This document shows positions 1 through 5,933 of a DNA stretch of 5,933 bases, piece after piece. The notes beneath the pieces were generated by a model. That model searched no databases. It worked only from the letters and a program-made list of their open reading frames with translations, and was not told the origin of the DNA. Made by a program: the position numbers and the translations under genes. Source of the DNA: Chloroflexota bacterium (GTDB lineage: Bacteria; Chloroflexota; Dehalococcoidia; UBA1127; JACQUN01). The DNA lies in the NCBI GenBank assembly GCA_016210285.1, contig JACQUN010000195.1, forward strand, positions 1 to 5,933, in the 5' to 3' direction. Every line of letters begins with the position of its first letter. Positions within the stretch are counted from its first letter, which is position 1.

Positions 1-138
1 CACTATAGCAGGCCACCCTGCTGAAAACAACACGGTGTACTGGGTCAGGACATATCGGACAAGACCTCCTTTGTTGGGGGGTGAGGTGTGAGCCAGTCCT
101 GGTTTCCCTCTCAGGTTCAGCCAAGGGAAGCGGGGAGC

Positions 139-155
139 CGACGCAGGATGCGTCG
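139..155 (-). terminator. Possible hairpin terminator after the Nudix gene
   Basis: A perfect inverted repeat, CGACGCA then GGA then TGCGTCG on the plus strand, forms a 7-bp GC-rich stem beginning 17 nt past the Nudix stop codon. The minus-strand sequence after it is pyrimidine-rich (GCTCCCCGCTTCCCTT) but has no proper U-tract, so it is at best an imperfect intrinsic terminator. A second small hairpin, AGTGAA/TTCACT at 160-176, overlaps the stop codon itself. Confidence 0.35.
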
Positions 156-171
156 TCTGAGTGAAGCGGTT

Positions 172-753
172 TCACTGGGCCGTTCCCTCTCCTGGGTTGT
201 CTGGCTTTAGAAGCTCTGGGTAGAGGTGGAGCGCCATGAGGAGGGCAGCGATGGACTTGGCATCCTGTGTCTCCCCACTTTTGATGAGGTGCTCAACCCC
301 CTGCAAAGGAACCACTACGGTCTGGATGTCCTCGTCCTCCTCCTGCTCCAACGCCCCGGGTTTCAGGCCGGTGGCAAGGTAGGTGTGCATGTACTCGGTG
401 CACCAGCCGGGGGCGATCCAGAAGCCTCCCATGCGGGTCACCCGCCTGGCCGTCAGCCCCGTCTCCTCCTGGAGCTCTCGCAGTGCGGCCGCATCCGGTT
501 CCTCCCCGGGTTCCAGGCCGCCCGCGGGCACCTCCAGGAGGACCTGCTCTGGGGCCTTGCGGTACTGCTGGACCAGGATGACACGCCCCTGAGCATCCAC
601 GGGCACCACCGCGACCGACGCTCCGTGCTCCAAGACTTCTCGCTTGGCCTGGACCGTGGCACCCTGCTTCTGCAGGGCCACGGTGTCCACCCGCAGGGAG
701 AGCACTCGGCCCTGGTAGATACGCTGGCTGCTGACGGTGCGCTCCTCCCCCAT
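172..753 (-). CDS. nudF: Nudix hydrolase, probable ADP-ribose pyrophosphatase
   Basis: The likely reaction is hydrolysis of ADP-ribose to AMP and ribose 5-phosphate in the cytoplasm, clearing a reactive product of NAD+ breakdown. With the chosen start the protein has 193 residues, close to the usual 185-210. A perfect Nudix box (GX5EX7REUXEEXGU) spans residues 78-100, ending RELQEETGL, and supplies the metal-binding Glu residues. It is preceded by EVPAGG and followed 15 residues later by Pro115 in GFWIAPGW, the proline spacing known for the ADP-ribose subfamily. RVILVQQYRK (57-66) is also typical. An in-frame ATG at 834 would add 27 residues lying wholly inside the nadK coding end. I prefer the ATG at 753 because AGGAGG lies just upstream (758-763) and the domain starts normally there. 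The gene is 10 nt after nadK and is last in the series. A different Nudix substrate (for example a sugar nucleotide) remains possible, so the symbol is by similarity only. Confidence 0.93.
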   Translation of the reverse strand: MGEERTVSSQRIYQGRVLSLRVDTVALQKQGATVQAKREVLEHGASVAVVPVDAQGRVILVQQYRKAPEQVLLEVPAGGLEPGEEPDAAALRELQEETGLTARRVTRMGGFWIAPGWCTEYMHTYLATGLKPGALEQEEDEDIQTVVVPLQGVEHLIKSGETQDAKSIAALLMALHLYPELLKPDNPGEGTAQ

Positions 754-757
754 CTTT

Positions 758-765
758 CCTCCTCT
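758..765 (-). promoter_or_regulatory. Strong Shine-Dalgarno of the Nudix gene, overlapping the nadK stop
   Basis: The minus strand reads AGAGGAGG here, then AAAG and the ATG at 753. The first two bases (AG) are also the last two of the nadK TAG stop at 766-764. This decides the start of the Nudix gene in favour of 753 over the upstream in-frame ATG at 834. It also suggests that ribosomes ending nadK re-initiate on the Nudix gene. Confidence 0.8.
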
Positions 766-1645
766 AGCCCCCTTCCGGGTGGCGTGGCGGACTGCCTTTG
801 GGCGACAGGCCCAGTCGCGGCAGGAGAGTAGCATAGAAGTAGCGGGAGGGATCTGCCCGCAGGAAACGTGCCACCTGGCTGCTTTGTTGGATGCGCACCA
901 GATTGCCCGGCGCGAGCGGCAAGTCTACGACACCGTCCACACTCAACATAACCTCGCTGTCGCTGCGCACCGCCAGCTCCACCACCGATGTGGAGGGAAG
1001 CACCAGGGCGGTGCTCAGCCCCAGGTGGGCGGCGACGGGCTGCAAGATGAACGCGGCGTCGCTGGGGTGGAGGATGGGCCCTCCCGCTGCGAGGGCGTAG
1101 CCTGTGCTTCCCGTGGCCGTGGCGACGATGAGGGCGTCGGCAGCGTAGGTGGTCAAGGGCACCCCGTTGATACGGGTGTCCACGAAGATGAGGCGGGAGA
1201 TGGCCCCGCGACCCACGACAACATCGTTGAGCCCCTGAAAGGAGGGATGGCTCCCCTCGCTCGTTGCAGTGCCCTGGGGGATGACCTGAGCCTGGAGCAT
1301 CGTCCGCTCCTCAACGACGGCCTTCCCCTGGAGGTAGTAGTCAATGCGCTCAAGGGCTTCATCGGCGCGCAGCTCCGTCATGAAGCCCACCCGACCCAGG
1401 TTCACGCCGAGCAGAGGCACGTCGGCAGGTGCCGCCACGTGCATGGTCCGGAGAATGGTGCCGTCGCCACCAAACGTCACCACCAGGGAGCTCTGCTGCA
1501 TCCGCTCAGCGTGGCGCTCGACCTCCAGAGCCGAGCAAACCCAGGTCCGCGCCCGACCCAGCTTGTCAGCCAGGCGCTCCGCCAGGCCTTTCCCTTCCGC
1601 AGCCCTGGGGTTGTAGACGATGCCGATGAGGTCTCGCTGTGGCAT
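764..1645 (-). CDS. nadK: NAD kinase (ATP/polyphosphate-dependent NAD+ kinase family)
   Basis: This cytoplasmic enzyme phosphorylates the 2'-hydroxyl of the adenosine ribose of NAD+ to give NADP+, the only known route to NADP. The 293-residue length is normal. The order of motifs is classical: GGDGT with its catalytic Asp (59-63); NLGRVGFMTEL (82-92); GLNDVVVGRG (138-147), the NE motif in which Glu is replaced by Asp; ATGSTGYALAAGGPILHP (177-194), the Gly-rich substrate loop; and SVDG (235-238). The N-terminal IGIVYNPR (7-14) is the usual first Rossmann-like strand. The ATG start has a modest AGGA-type ribosome site about 8 nt upstream and begins the domain at the expected place. The last 20 or so residues are Pro/Gly-rich and probably disordered. 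The gene follows nuoN after 127 nt, and its TAG stop abuts the ribosome binding site of the next gene. Whether ATP or polyphosphate is the phosphate donor cannot be told from the sequence. Confidence 0.96.
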   Translation of the reverse strand: MPQRDLIGIVYNPRAAEGKGLAERLADKLGRARTWVCSALEVERHAERMQQSSLVVTFGGDGTILRTMHVAAPADVPLLGVNLGRVGFMTELRADEALERIDYYLQGKAVVEERTMLQAQVIPQGTATSEGSHPSFQGLNDVVVGRGAISRLIFVDTRINGVPLTTYAADALIVATATGSTGYALAAGGPILHPSDAAFILQPVAAHLGLSTALVLPSTSVVELAVRSDSEVMLSVDGVVDLPLAPGNLVRIQQSSQVARFLRADPSRYFYATLLPRLGLSPKGSPPRHPEGG

Positions 1646-1700
1646 CTGAACCGTCCTGCTGAGGTATCCTGGCCTGCGCCCCGGCGGGCGGACCGCAACG

Positions 1701-1729
1701 AGGATAGCATACCTACCCGGTCCCTTCCA
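1701..1729 (-). promoter_or_regulatory. Weak candidate promoter for nadK-Nudix in the nuoN-nadK gap
   Basis: In the 127-bp gap the minus strand shows TGCTATCCT at 1709-1701, matching an extended -10 form (TGN plus TATNNT). The best -35 at 17-bp spacing is TGGAAG (1729-1724), only 3 of 6 consensus bases, so any promoter would lean on the extended -10. The start of transcription would be near 1694, about 50 nt before the nadK ATG. No terminator with a T-run is seen after nuoN, so read-through from nuo is equally possible. Confidence 0.25.
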
Positions 1730-1772
1730 CTACTTGGCCTGGTGGCACCCGCCCTGACCCTCCCAGGCTTGC

Positions 1773-3260
1773 CTAGCCCAGGATAGCTCGGACGGCAACC
1801 TGTGCCAGACGGAGAAGGGGCAGCGGGAGAATCCCGAAGAAGACCACGCCTGCACCGGTGATGGCCAGTGCGGCCCTCAGTGCGCCAGAGGTAGGGACAC
1901 CCTCTTCTGAAGGAGCAGGGGCGAGGTACATCACCCGGATGACTCGCAGGTAGTAGTAGGCGGATACGACGCTGTTGATGACCCCGACGATGGCCAGCCA
2001 CGCCAGGTTGCTATTGACGGCGGCGCTGAAGATGAACAGCTTGGCCATGAACCCCGCGGTGGGCGGCACGCCGATGAGGGACACCATGCTGAAGGCCAGG
2101 GCCAACGCCACCCAGGGGGCCCTGCGCCCCATGCCAGCAAAGCTGTCAATCGCCTCGCTGCCAATGCGATTGCTGATGGCGATGACGGCGAAGAAGGCGG
2201 CCAGGTTCGTCAGCGTGTACGCACCCAGGTAGAACAGGAGGCCACCTGGCCCCAGGGTTTCGCCGCCGGGTGCTCGGGACGCAACCGCTGCCAGGCCCAC
2301 CAACATGTACCCCGCATGGGCAATGGTGCTGTAGGCCAGCATCCGCTTGATGTTGCTCTGGGCGATGGCCACCAGGTTCCCCACGGTCATGGACGCCACG
2401 CTCAAGCCGGCGAACAGGAGCCCCCAGTCCACATCCAGACTTCCCAGCGCCACGTAGAACACCCGAAGCAGGGCAGCGAAACCGGCTGCCTTGCTGGCCA
2501 CGGAGAGATAGGCGGTGATGGGTGTGGGGGCGCCCTCATACACGTCAGGGACCCACATCTGGAAGGGCACAGAGGCGATCTTGAACCCGAAACCCGCCAC
2601 CATCATGGTGATGCCCAGGAGCAGGGCGTAGCTCCCGAAGGGAAGGCCAGCATCCAGCCCACCGCTGGCAAGCACCTGGCCGATCTGGTCGAGCCTGGTG
2701 CTCCCGGTGAACCCGAAGGTCAGGGCCATGCCGTACAGGAGCACCGCAGAGCTCAGGGCACTCAGGAGCAGGAACTTGATCCCCGCCTCCGTGGAGCGGG
2801 AGTCTCGAAGAAAAGCGGCCAGGGCGGCCAGGGGTAGCGCCGTCAGCTCCAGGGCGATGTAGAGGGAGATGAGCTCGGTCGCCGCCGCCAGGAGCATCAT
2901 GCCCACGGCGGAGAAGAGGATGAGGGCGTAGTACTCGCCCTGGAAGTGCCGGAACTTGGCTGCATAGTCAGCCGACGCCATGATCACCAGGGCGGCGCAG
3001 GCCAGGAAGAGGAACTTGAAGAAGAGGGCGAACTTGTCCACGGCCAGGGTGCCGAAGATGCCCGTGAGCTGCCCAGAAGGCTCGGCGCTGACGGCACCCC
3101 ACAGGGCGAGGCTGAACCCCAGCGGCACCGCCAGGCCCACAACCGACACGGCCGCCAGGATGCCCTTGCGCTCCAGCACCAGGTCCAGGAGCACCACCAG
3201 AGCACCCAGGGCCGCCAGGCTCAGCTCGGGGGCGAGGAGGTATACGTCGTGGAGAGTCAT
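1773..3260 (-). CDS. nuoN: NADH-quinone oxidoreductase subunit N
   Basis: NuoN is the antiporter-like proton-pumping subunit of complex I nearest the quinone-binding junction. The 495-residue product matches the family length (about 485-500). Visible landmarks are YIALELTALPLAAL (134-147), with TM5 Glu138; GFKIASVPFQMWVPDVYEGA (225-244), with TM7 Lys227; SVASKAAGFA (253-262), with TM8 Lys257; IKRMLAYSTIAHAGYMLVG (304-322); and GVPPTAGFMAKLFIF (397-411), with TM12 Lys407. The sequence QMWVPDVYEGAP(T/S)P and the TM12 Lys distinguish NuoN from NuoM. The ATG at 3260-3258 follows a GGAG at 3269-3266 with a 5-nt spacer, which supports this start. It belongs to the nuo operon but is separated from nuoM by a palindromic repeat element. 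It ends with TAG, 127 nt before nadK. No defect is visible. Confidence 0.98.
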   Translation of the reverse strand: MTLHDVYLLAPELSLAALGALVVLLDLVLERKGILAAVSVVGLAVPLGFSLALWGAVSAEPSGQLTGIFGTLAVDKFALFFKFLFLACAALVIMASADYAAKFRHFQGEYYALILFSAVGMMLLAAATELISLYIALELTALPLAALAAFLRDSRSTEAGIKFLLLSALSSAVLLYGMALTFGFTGSTRLDQIGQVLASGGLDAGLPFGSYALLLGITMMVAGFGFKIASVPFQMWVPDVYEGAPTPITAYLSVASKAAGFAALLRVFYVALGSLDVDWGLLFAGLSVASMTVGNLVAIAQSNIKRMLAYSTIAHAGYMLVGLAAVASRAPGGETLGPGGLLFYLGAYTLTNLAAFFAVIAISNRIGSEAIDSFAGMGRRAPWVALALAFSMVSLIGVPPTAGFMAKLFIFSAAVNSNLAWLAIVGVINSVVSAYYYLRVIRVMYLAPAPSEEGVPTSGALRAALAITGAGVVFFGILPLPLLRLAQVAVRAILG

Positions 3261-3265
3261 GGCTG

Positions 3266-3269
3266 CTCC
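3266..3269 (-). promoter_or_regulatory. Ribosome binding site of nuoN
   Basis: The minus strand carries GGAG followed by CAGCC and the nuoN ATG. It lies just outside the repeat element, whose edge is about 10 bp further upstream, so the insertion left the translation start of nuoN intact. Confidence 0.55.
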
Positions 3270-3278
3270 GAGCCCCGT

Positions 3279-3377
3279 TTGACATCCATCCTCAAGGTCT
3301 CTCTGAGCCGCAGGCGAAGAGCCTGGGATGGGGTCCCGACCCCAGACCTTCCGTCGCTTCGCTCCTCAGGGTGACAA
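3279..3377. repeat. Palindromic dispersed-repeat-like element (HPEERSD type) between nuoM and nuoN
   Basis: About 99 bp fill most of the nuoM-nuoN gap. On the minus strand the element begins TTGTCACCCTGAGGAGCG and ends near GAGGATGGATGTCAA, so its tips form an imperfect inverted repeat (TTGNCA-type). Inner arms AAGGTCT (3294-3300) and AGACCTT (3344-3350) are exact inverse copies, and a central hairpin lies at 3329-3344. The minus frame through 3373-3353 reads HPEERSD, a peptide I know from spurious translations of small dispersed repeats in many bacterial genomes. Only one copy is in this window, so the repeat status rests on recognition and palindromic form. It encodes no transposase and could be REP-like or a small non-autonomous element. 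The ends are approximate. Confidence 0.7.
3329..3344. other. Perfect GC-rich hairpin at the centre of the repeat
   Basis: TGGGGTCCCGACCCCA on the plus strand is self-complementary, giving a 6-bp stem with a 4-nt loop in RNA from either strand. It is nested inside the AAGGTCT/AGACCTT arms. No T-run follows on the minus strand, so it does not look like an intrinsic terminator. In the nuo transcript it could act as an mRNA-stabilising or weakly attenuating structure, but this is inference. Confidence 0.6.
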
Positions 3378-3432
3378 TGCCTGGCTACCGTCAGGGGAAC
3401 TCCGGGCTGCCATACGCAGCAGATGGAAGCCG

Positions 3433-4905
3433 TCATGAGGTAAACCTTGCCAGAATCTCGTTGACACCTACACTGAAGACATCGGTCAGCACCGCGGGGT
3501 ACACCCCCACCACGACGATGGCAACCACCAGCAGGACGGGGGCAACCGCCTCCACAGGTGACGCATCTCGGATATGCTCCCACCGGGCCTTGACCGGTCC
3601 AAAGAGGGAGCGCTCCAGCATCCAGAGGATGTACCCTGCCGTCACGACGATGCCCAGGACCCCCAGCGCCGTTGCCACGCCCCACACCGGGAAGGTCCCG
3701 AGGAACACCAGCACCTCCGCGACGAAGCCGCTCAGAGAGGGGAGCCCCAGGGAGGCCAGCCCGGCCACCACGAACATCGTGGCGATGAAGGGCATGCGGG
3801 TCGCCAGGCCGCCCAGGTCAGGGATGTGGCGGGTGTGGGCCCTGTCGTACACCAGGCCCACCAGAACAAAGAGGAGCCCGGTAATCGTCCCGTGGGTGAA
3901 CATCTGCATGGATGCCCCGGTGAGACCGACTGGCGATAGGAGTGATGGCGTCGCGGCGCCCACGGAGGCGACGCCCAGGAGCACATACCCCATGTGGCTG
4001 ACGCTGCTGTAGGCGATGAGCCGCTTCAGGTCGGTCTGACGCAGGGTCACCATCGCCCCGTACAGGATGCTGACCACTGCCAGAATAGCAAAGCTCAGGG
4101 CAGCGCCCTGGGCAATCTCCGGGAACATTCCCACGTTGATGCGGATGAGGCCGTAGCCGCCCATCTTCAGGAGCACGCCAGCCAGCATCACGCTCACTGC
4201 CGTGGGTGCGTCGGTGTGGGCGTCAGGGAGCCAGGTGTGCAGGGGCCAGGTGGGCAGCTTCACGGCGAAGGCCAGGAAGAAGAAGGCGAAGACCACCCTG
4301 GCCGGGAGAAGAAGGTTGTTCAGGTCAGTCTGGAGGAGCTGGGTCATGTCGAAGGTGCCGACGGAGAAGCGCAGCACCAGCAGGGCAACCAGCATGAAGG
4401 CGCTGCCTGCAAGGGTGAAGATGAGGAACTTCATGGCGGAGTACTCTTTGCGGCCGCTGCCCCAGATGGAGATCAGCATGTACATTGGGATGAGCTCCAT
4501 CTCCCAGAAAACGAAGAAGAGCACGAAGTCCAGGGCAGCGAACACCCCCATGACAGCGGTCTGCAGGGTCAGAAGCCAGACAAAGTACTCCTTGACCCGG
4601 CTCTCAATGCTCCAGGAGGCGAAGATAGCGCAGAGGCCCAGCAGTCCAGTCAACATAACGAGGGGGGCGCTGAGCCCATCCACTGCCAGGTGGTAGTGGA
4701 TGTCAAGGGGCGGGACCCAGTTGTAGCGCTCGGTGAGGAGGAACCCCCCCACCGACCGGTCGTAGCTGGCGAAGACGATGATGGAGAGGATGAAATCGGC
4801 AACCCCCACCGCCACGGCGAAGAGCCTGACCGCCCGGGTCCCCCGCAGGAAGGCGGCGATGACCAGGGCCCCGGCCAGAGGAAGGAACACGGTTGCGCTG
4901 AGCAT
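3433..4905 (-). CDS. nuoM: NADH-quinone oxidoreductase subunit M
   Basis: NuoM is the middle antiporter-like proton-translocating subunit of the complex I membrane arm. The 490-residue product is close to the usual length of about 500 and is hydrophobic throughout. Diagnostic segments are FWEMELIPMYMLISIWG (133-149), with the TM5 glutamate at 135 and a second Glu at 137; VKLPTWPLHTWLPDAHTDAP (215-234), with TM7 Lys216; LLKMGGYG (245-252), with TM8 Lys247; SSVSHMGYVLLG (300-311); and GFVAEVLVF (393-401). Glu397 in this last segment sits at the TM12 position, where NuoM has Glu while NuoL and NuoN have Lys; this separates it from its paralogues. The ATG start is 3 nt after the nuoL stop, with only a G-rich, weak Shine-Dalgarno-like stretch overlapping the nuoL end, so translation is probably coupled to nuoL. 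The TGA stop is followed by a 172-nt gap before nuoN. No frameshift or missing key residue is seen. Confidence 0.98.
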   Translation of the reverse strand: MLSATVFLPLAGALVIAAFLRGTRAVRLFAVAVGVADFILSIIVFASYDRSVGGFLLTERYNWVPPLDIHYHLAVDGLSAPLVMLTGLLGLCAIFASWSIESRVKEYFVWLLTLQTAVMGVFAALDFVLFFVFWEMELIPMYMLISIWGSGRKEYSAMKFLIFTLAGSAFMLVALLVLRFSVGTFDMTQLLQTDLNNLLLPARVVFAFFFLAFAVKLPTWPLHTWLPDAHTDAPTAVSVMLAGVLLKMGGYGLIRINVGMFPEIAQGAALSFAILAVVSILYGAMVTLRQTDLKRLIAYSSVSHMGYVLLGVASVGAATPSLLSPVGLTGASMQMFTHGTITGLLFVLVGLVYDRAHTRHIPDLGGLATRMPFIATMFVVAGLASLGLPSLSGFVAEVLVFLGTFPVWGVATALGVLGIVVTAGYILWMLERSLFGPVKARWEHIRDASPVEAVAPVLLVVAIVVVGVYPAVLTDVFSVGVNEILARFTS

Positions 4906-4908
4906 CCC

Positions 4909-5933
4909 TTACCCCCAGAGAAGGTACGCGATGACGATAGCGGCGACCCCTATGGTGATGGCGGCCCCGTAGGCCTGGAGCTGGCCCGTCTGGAGGCGGG
5001 CCAGCCCCCGTCCCACATTCTGCCCGAACCAGCCCACCGTGTCTGCCACCCCGTCCACGACACTCCGGTCAAACCAGTCAAGGACGCCGCAAGCAGCCCC
5101 GTAGAACAGCCTGCCGGTGAGCATCCCTTCGTACAGGTCATCCATGAAGTACTTCCGGGAGATCATCTGGTAGAGGGGCCGCACCGTCACCGCCTCAGGC
5201 CGGACCCGGCGGGCGGCATACACCAGGTAGGCCAACCCGATGCCCGCCAGAGCGATCAGGGTGGAGAGAACGGCCAGCCAAAGCGTGAAGCGGGGGCCTT
5301 CCTCCGCAGCCTCTGGCGGCACCACGAAGCTGCCAAACCAGTGGGCAGGGATGGACGCCAGCGCCGTAGGCGGATTGGCCAGCGCCCCTGAGGCCACAGC
5401 CAGGAGCCCCAGCACCACCATAGGGATCACCATGACCGCTGGTGATTCTGCCAGGCGCACTGCACCATGCCCTCCGTGGCCTGGGACACCCCTCTGCGAA
5501 GGTGGGCTGGCGTGGGATGCTGGGGCAGCAGGGTGAGCCTCCGCAGCATCGCGGGCCTCGGCTTCGGCGCCGCCGCGGAACTCGCCGTGCCAGGTGAGGA
5601 ACAGCACCCGGAAGATGTAGAAGGCGGTCATGAACACGGCAGACAGGGCCAGGATGAACACCAGGAGACCTACTGGGGTGCCCTTCACCAGGGCAGCGGC
5701 CAGGACCTCGTCCTTGCTCCAGAAGCCAGCCAGGGGGAAGATGCCCGCCAGGCTCAGGGCTGCAACCAGGAAGGTGGCGTAGGTCCAGGGCTGGTGCTTG
5801 CGGAGGCCACCCATGTAGCGCATGTCAAAGGTCCCGGAGGCGTGGTTGGCGCTTCCTGCCCCCAGAAAGAGGAGGCACTTGAAGAAGGCGTGGTTGAACA
5901 GGTGGAACATGGCCGCGGAGTAGGCCCCCACTC
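4909..5933 (-). CDS. nuoL: NADH-quinone oxidoreductase subunit L, C-terminal half (partial, 5' end off the window)
   Basis: NuoL is the most distal antiporter-like membrane subunit of complex I, which couples NADH:quinone electron transfer to proton pumping. About 341 codons are present. The frame runs off the right edge: the first full codon there is GTG, best read as an internal valine, not a start. The fragment opens in the TM11 region with FHLFNHAFFKCLLFLGAG, where the two His and the Lys (fragment residues 10, 14, 18) match the conserved His/His/Lys of E. coli NuoL TM11. GFWSKDEVL (70-78) carries the TM12 lysine. DMRYMGGLRK (36-45) is also a family motif. Residues about 119-163 form an Ala/Pro/His-rich loop. 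Residues about 254-315 (containing KYFMDDLYE) fit the lateral amphipathic helix that braces NuoM and NuoN, and about 321-339 fit the last membrane helix. The TAA stop lies 3 nt before nuoM. Helix positions are inferred by comparison with E. coli. Confidence 0.96.
   Translation of the reverse strand, partial: VGAYSAAMFHLFNHAFFKCLLFLGAGSANHASGTFDMRYMGGLRKHQPWTYATFLVAALSLAGIFPLAGFWSKDEVLAAALVKGTPVGLLVFILALSAVFMTAFYIFRVLFLTWHGEFRGGAEAEARDAAEAHPAAPASHASPPSQRGVPGHGGHGAVRLAESPAVMVIPMVVLGLLAVASGALANPPTALASIPAHWFGSFVVPPEAAEEGPRFTLWLAVLSTLIALAGIGLAYLVYAARRVRPEAVTVRPLYQMISRKYFMDDLYEGMLTGRLFYGAACGVLDWFDRSVVDGVADTVGWFGQNVGRGLARLQTGQLQAYGAAITIGVAAIVIAYLLWG

Noticed and set aside
754..834. Extended N-terminus for the Nudix protein from an upstream ATG at 834
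   Set aside because: The extra 27 residues lie over the end of nadK and are Arg/Lys/Ala-rich with no Nudix similarity, and a strong ribosome site serves the ATG at 753.
737..1786. 349-codon open frame on the plus strand, antisense to nadK
   Set aside because: Low-complexity His/Arg/Gly-rich product with no recognisable domain. nadK on the other strand carries every family motif, so this is a shadow.
3279..3284. TTGACA on the plus strand as a -35 promoter box
   Set aside because: It is part of the repeat's terminal inverted sequence. I find no convincing -10 at the right distance and no plus-strand gene for it to serve.
3366..3413. 15-codon minus-strand mini-ORF in the nuoM-nuoN gap (MAARSSPDGSQALSP)
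   Set aside because: No ribosome binding site, no family resemblance, and its end lies in the repeat. Short open frames are expected by chance.
3257..3685. 142-codon minus-strand frame running from inside nuoM through the repeat, whose TGA overlaps the nuoN ATG as ATGA
   Set aside because: The first part is an out-of-frame reading of nuoM and the rest is repeat-derived (HPEERSD type). The ATGA overlap with nuoN is probably chance; nothing shows a frameshift signal that would enter this frame.
3994..5391. 465-codon open frame on the plus strand, antisense to nuoM and nuoL
   Set aside because: Its product is a Gly/His/Glu/Gln-rich hydrophilic string, as expected from reading GC-rich membrane-protein genes backwards. 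The minus strand holds two unmistakable family members in the same place.
5929..5931. Start codon of a short NuoL-like protein at the right edge
   Set aside because: The codon is GTG and the frame enters mid-protein at the TM11 region. The real start lies beyond the window, so this is truncation by the edge and not a short gene.

Overview
This window is a GC-rich bacterial segment with all recognised genes on the minus strand. Read in transcription order, from high to low coordinate, it holds the 3' half of nuoL (cut by the right edge), complete nuoM, complete nuoN, a complete NAD kinase gene (nadK) and a complete Nudix ADP-ribose pyrophosphatase-type gene, then about 170 bp with no supported gene. 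The organism cannot be fixed from the sequence. The composition, the nuoL-M-N order and the general look of the proteins would suit a Chloroflexota (Dehalococcoidia-like) or similar uncultured bacterium, but this is an impression and not a placement.

Right part (3433-5933): the distal membrane arm of respiratory complex I. NuoL, NuoM and NuoN are the three antiporter-like proton-pumping subunits. The expected charged residues in the membrane helices are visible in NuoM and NuoN and in the part of NuoL that is present. nuoL and nuoM are separated by 3 nt. nuoM and nuoN are separated by 172 nt, and this gap is mostly filled by a roughly 99-bp palindromic dispersed-repeat-like element. One frame of the element translates to a HPEERSD-type peptide, a known sign of repeat DNA in bacterial genomes.

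Left part (172-1645): after a 127-bp gap with a weak promoter candidate comes nadK (NAD to NADP), followed 10 nt later by the Nudix hydrolase gene. The nadK stop codon lies next to and partly within the Shine-Dalgarno sequence of the Nudix gene, so the two are probably translationally coupled. The cluster therefore joins the enzyme that oxidises NADH with two enzymes of pyridine-nucleotide metabolism. Both are standard families.

I see no CRISPR array, RNA gene, insertion sequence or clearly new system. The items most worth a second look are the repeat inside the nuo operon and the nuo/nadK/Nudix linkage.
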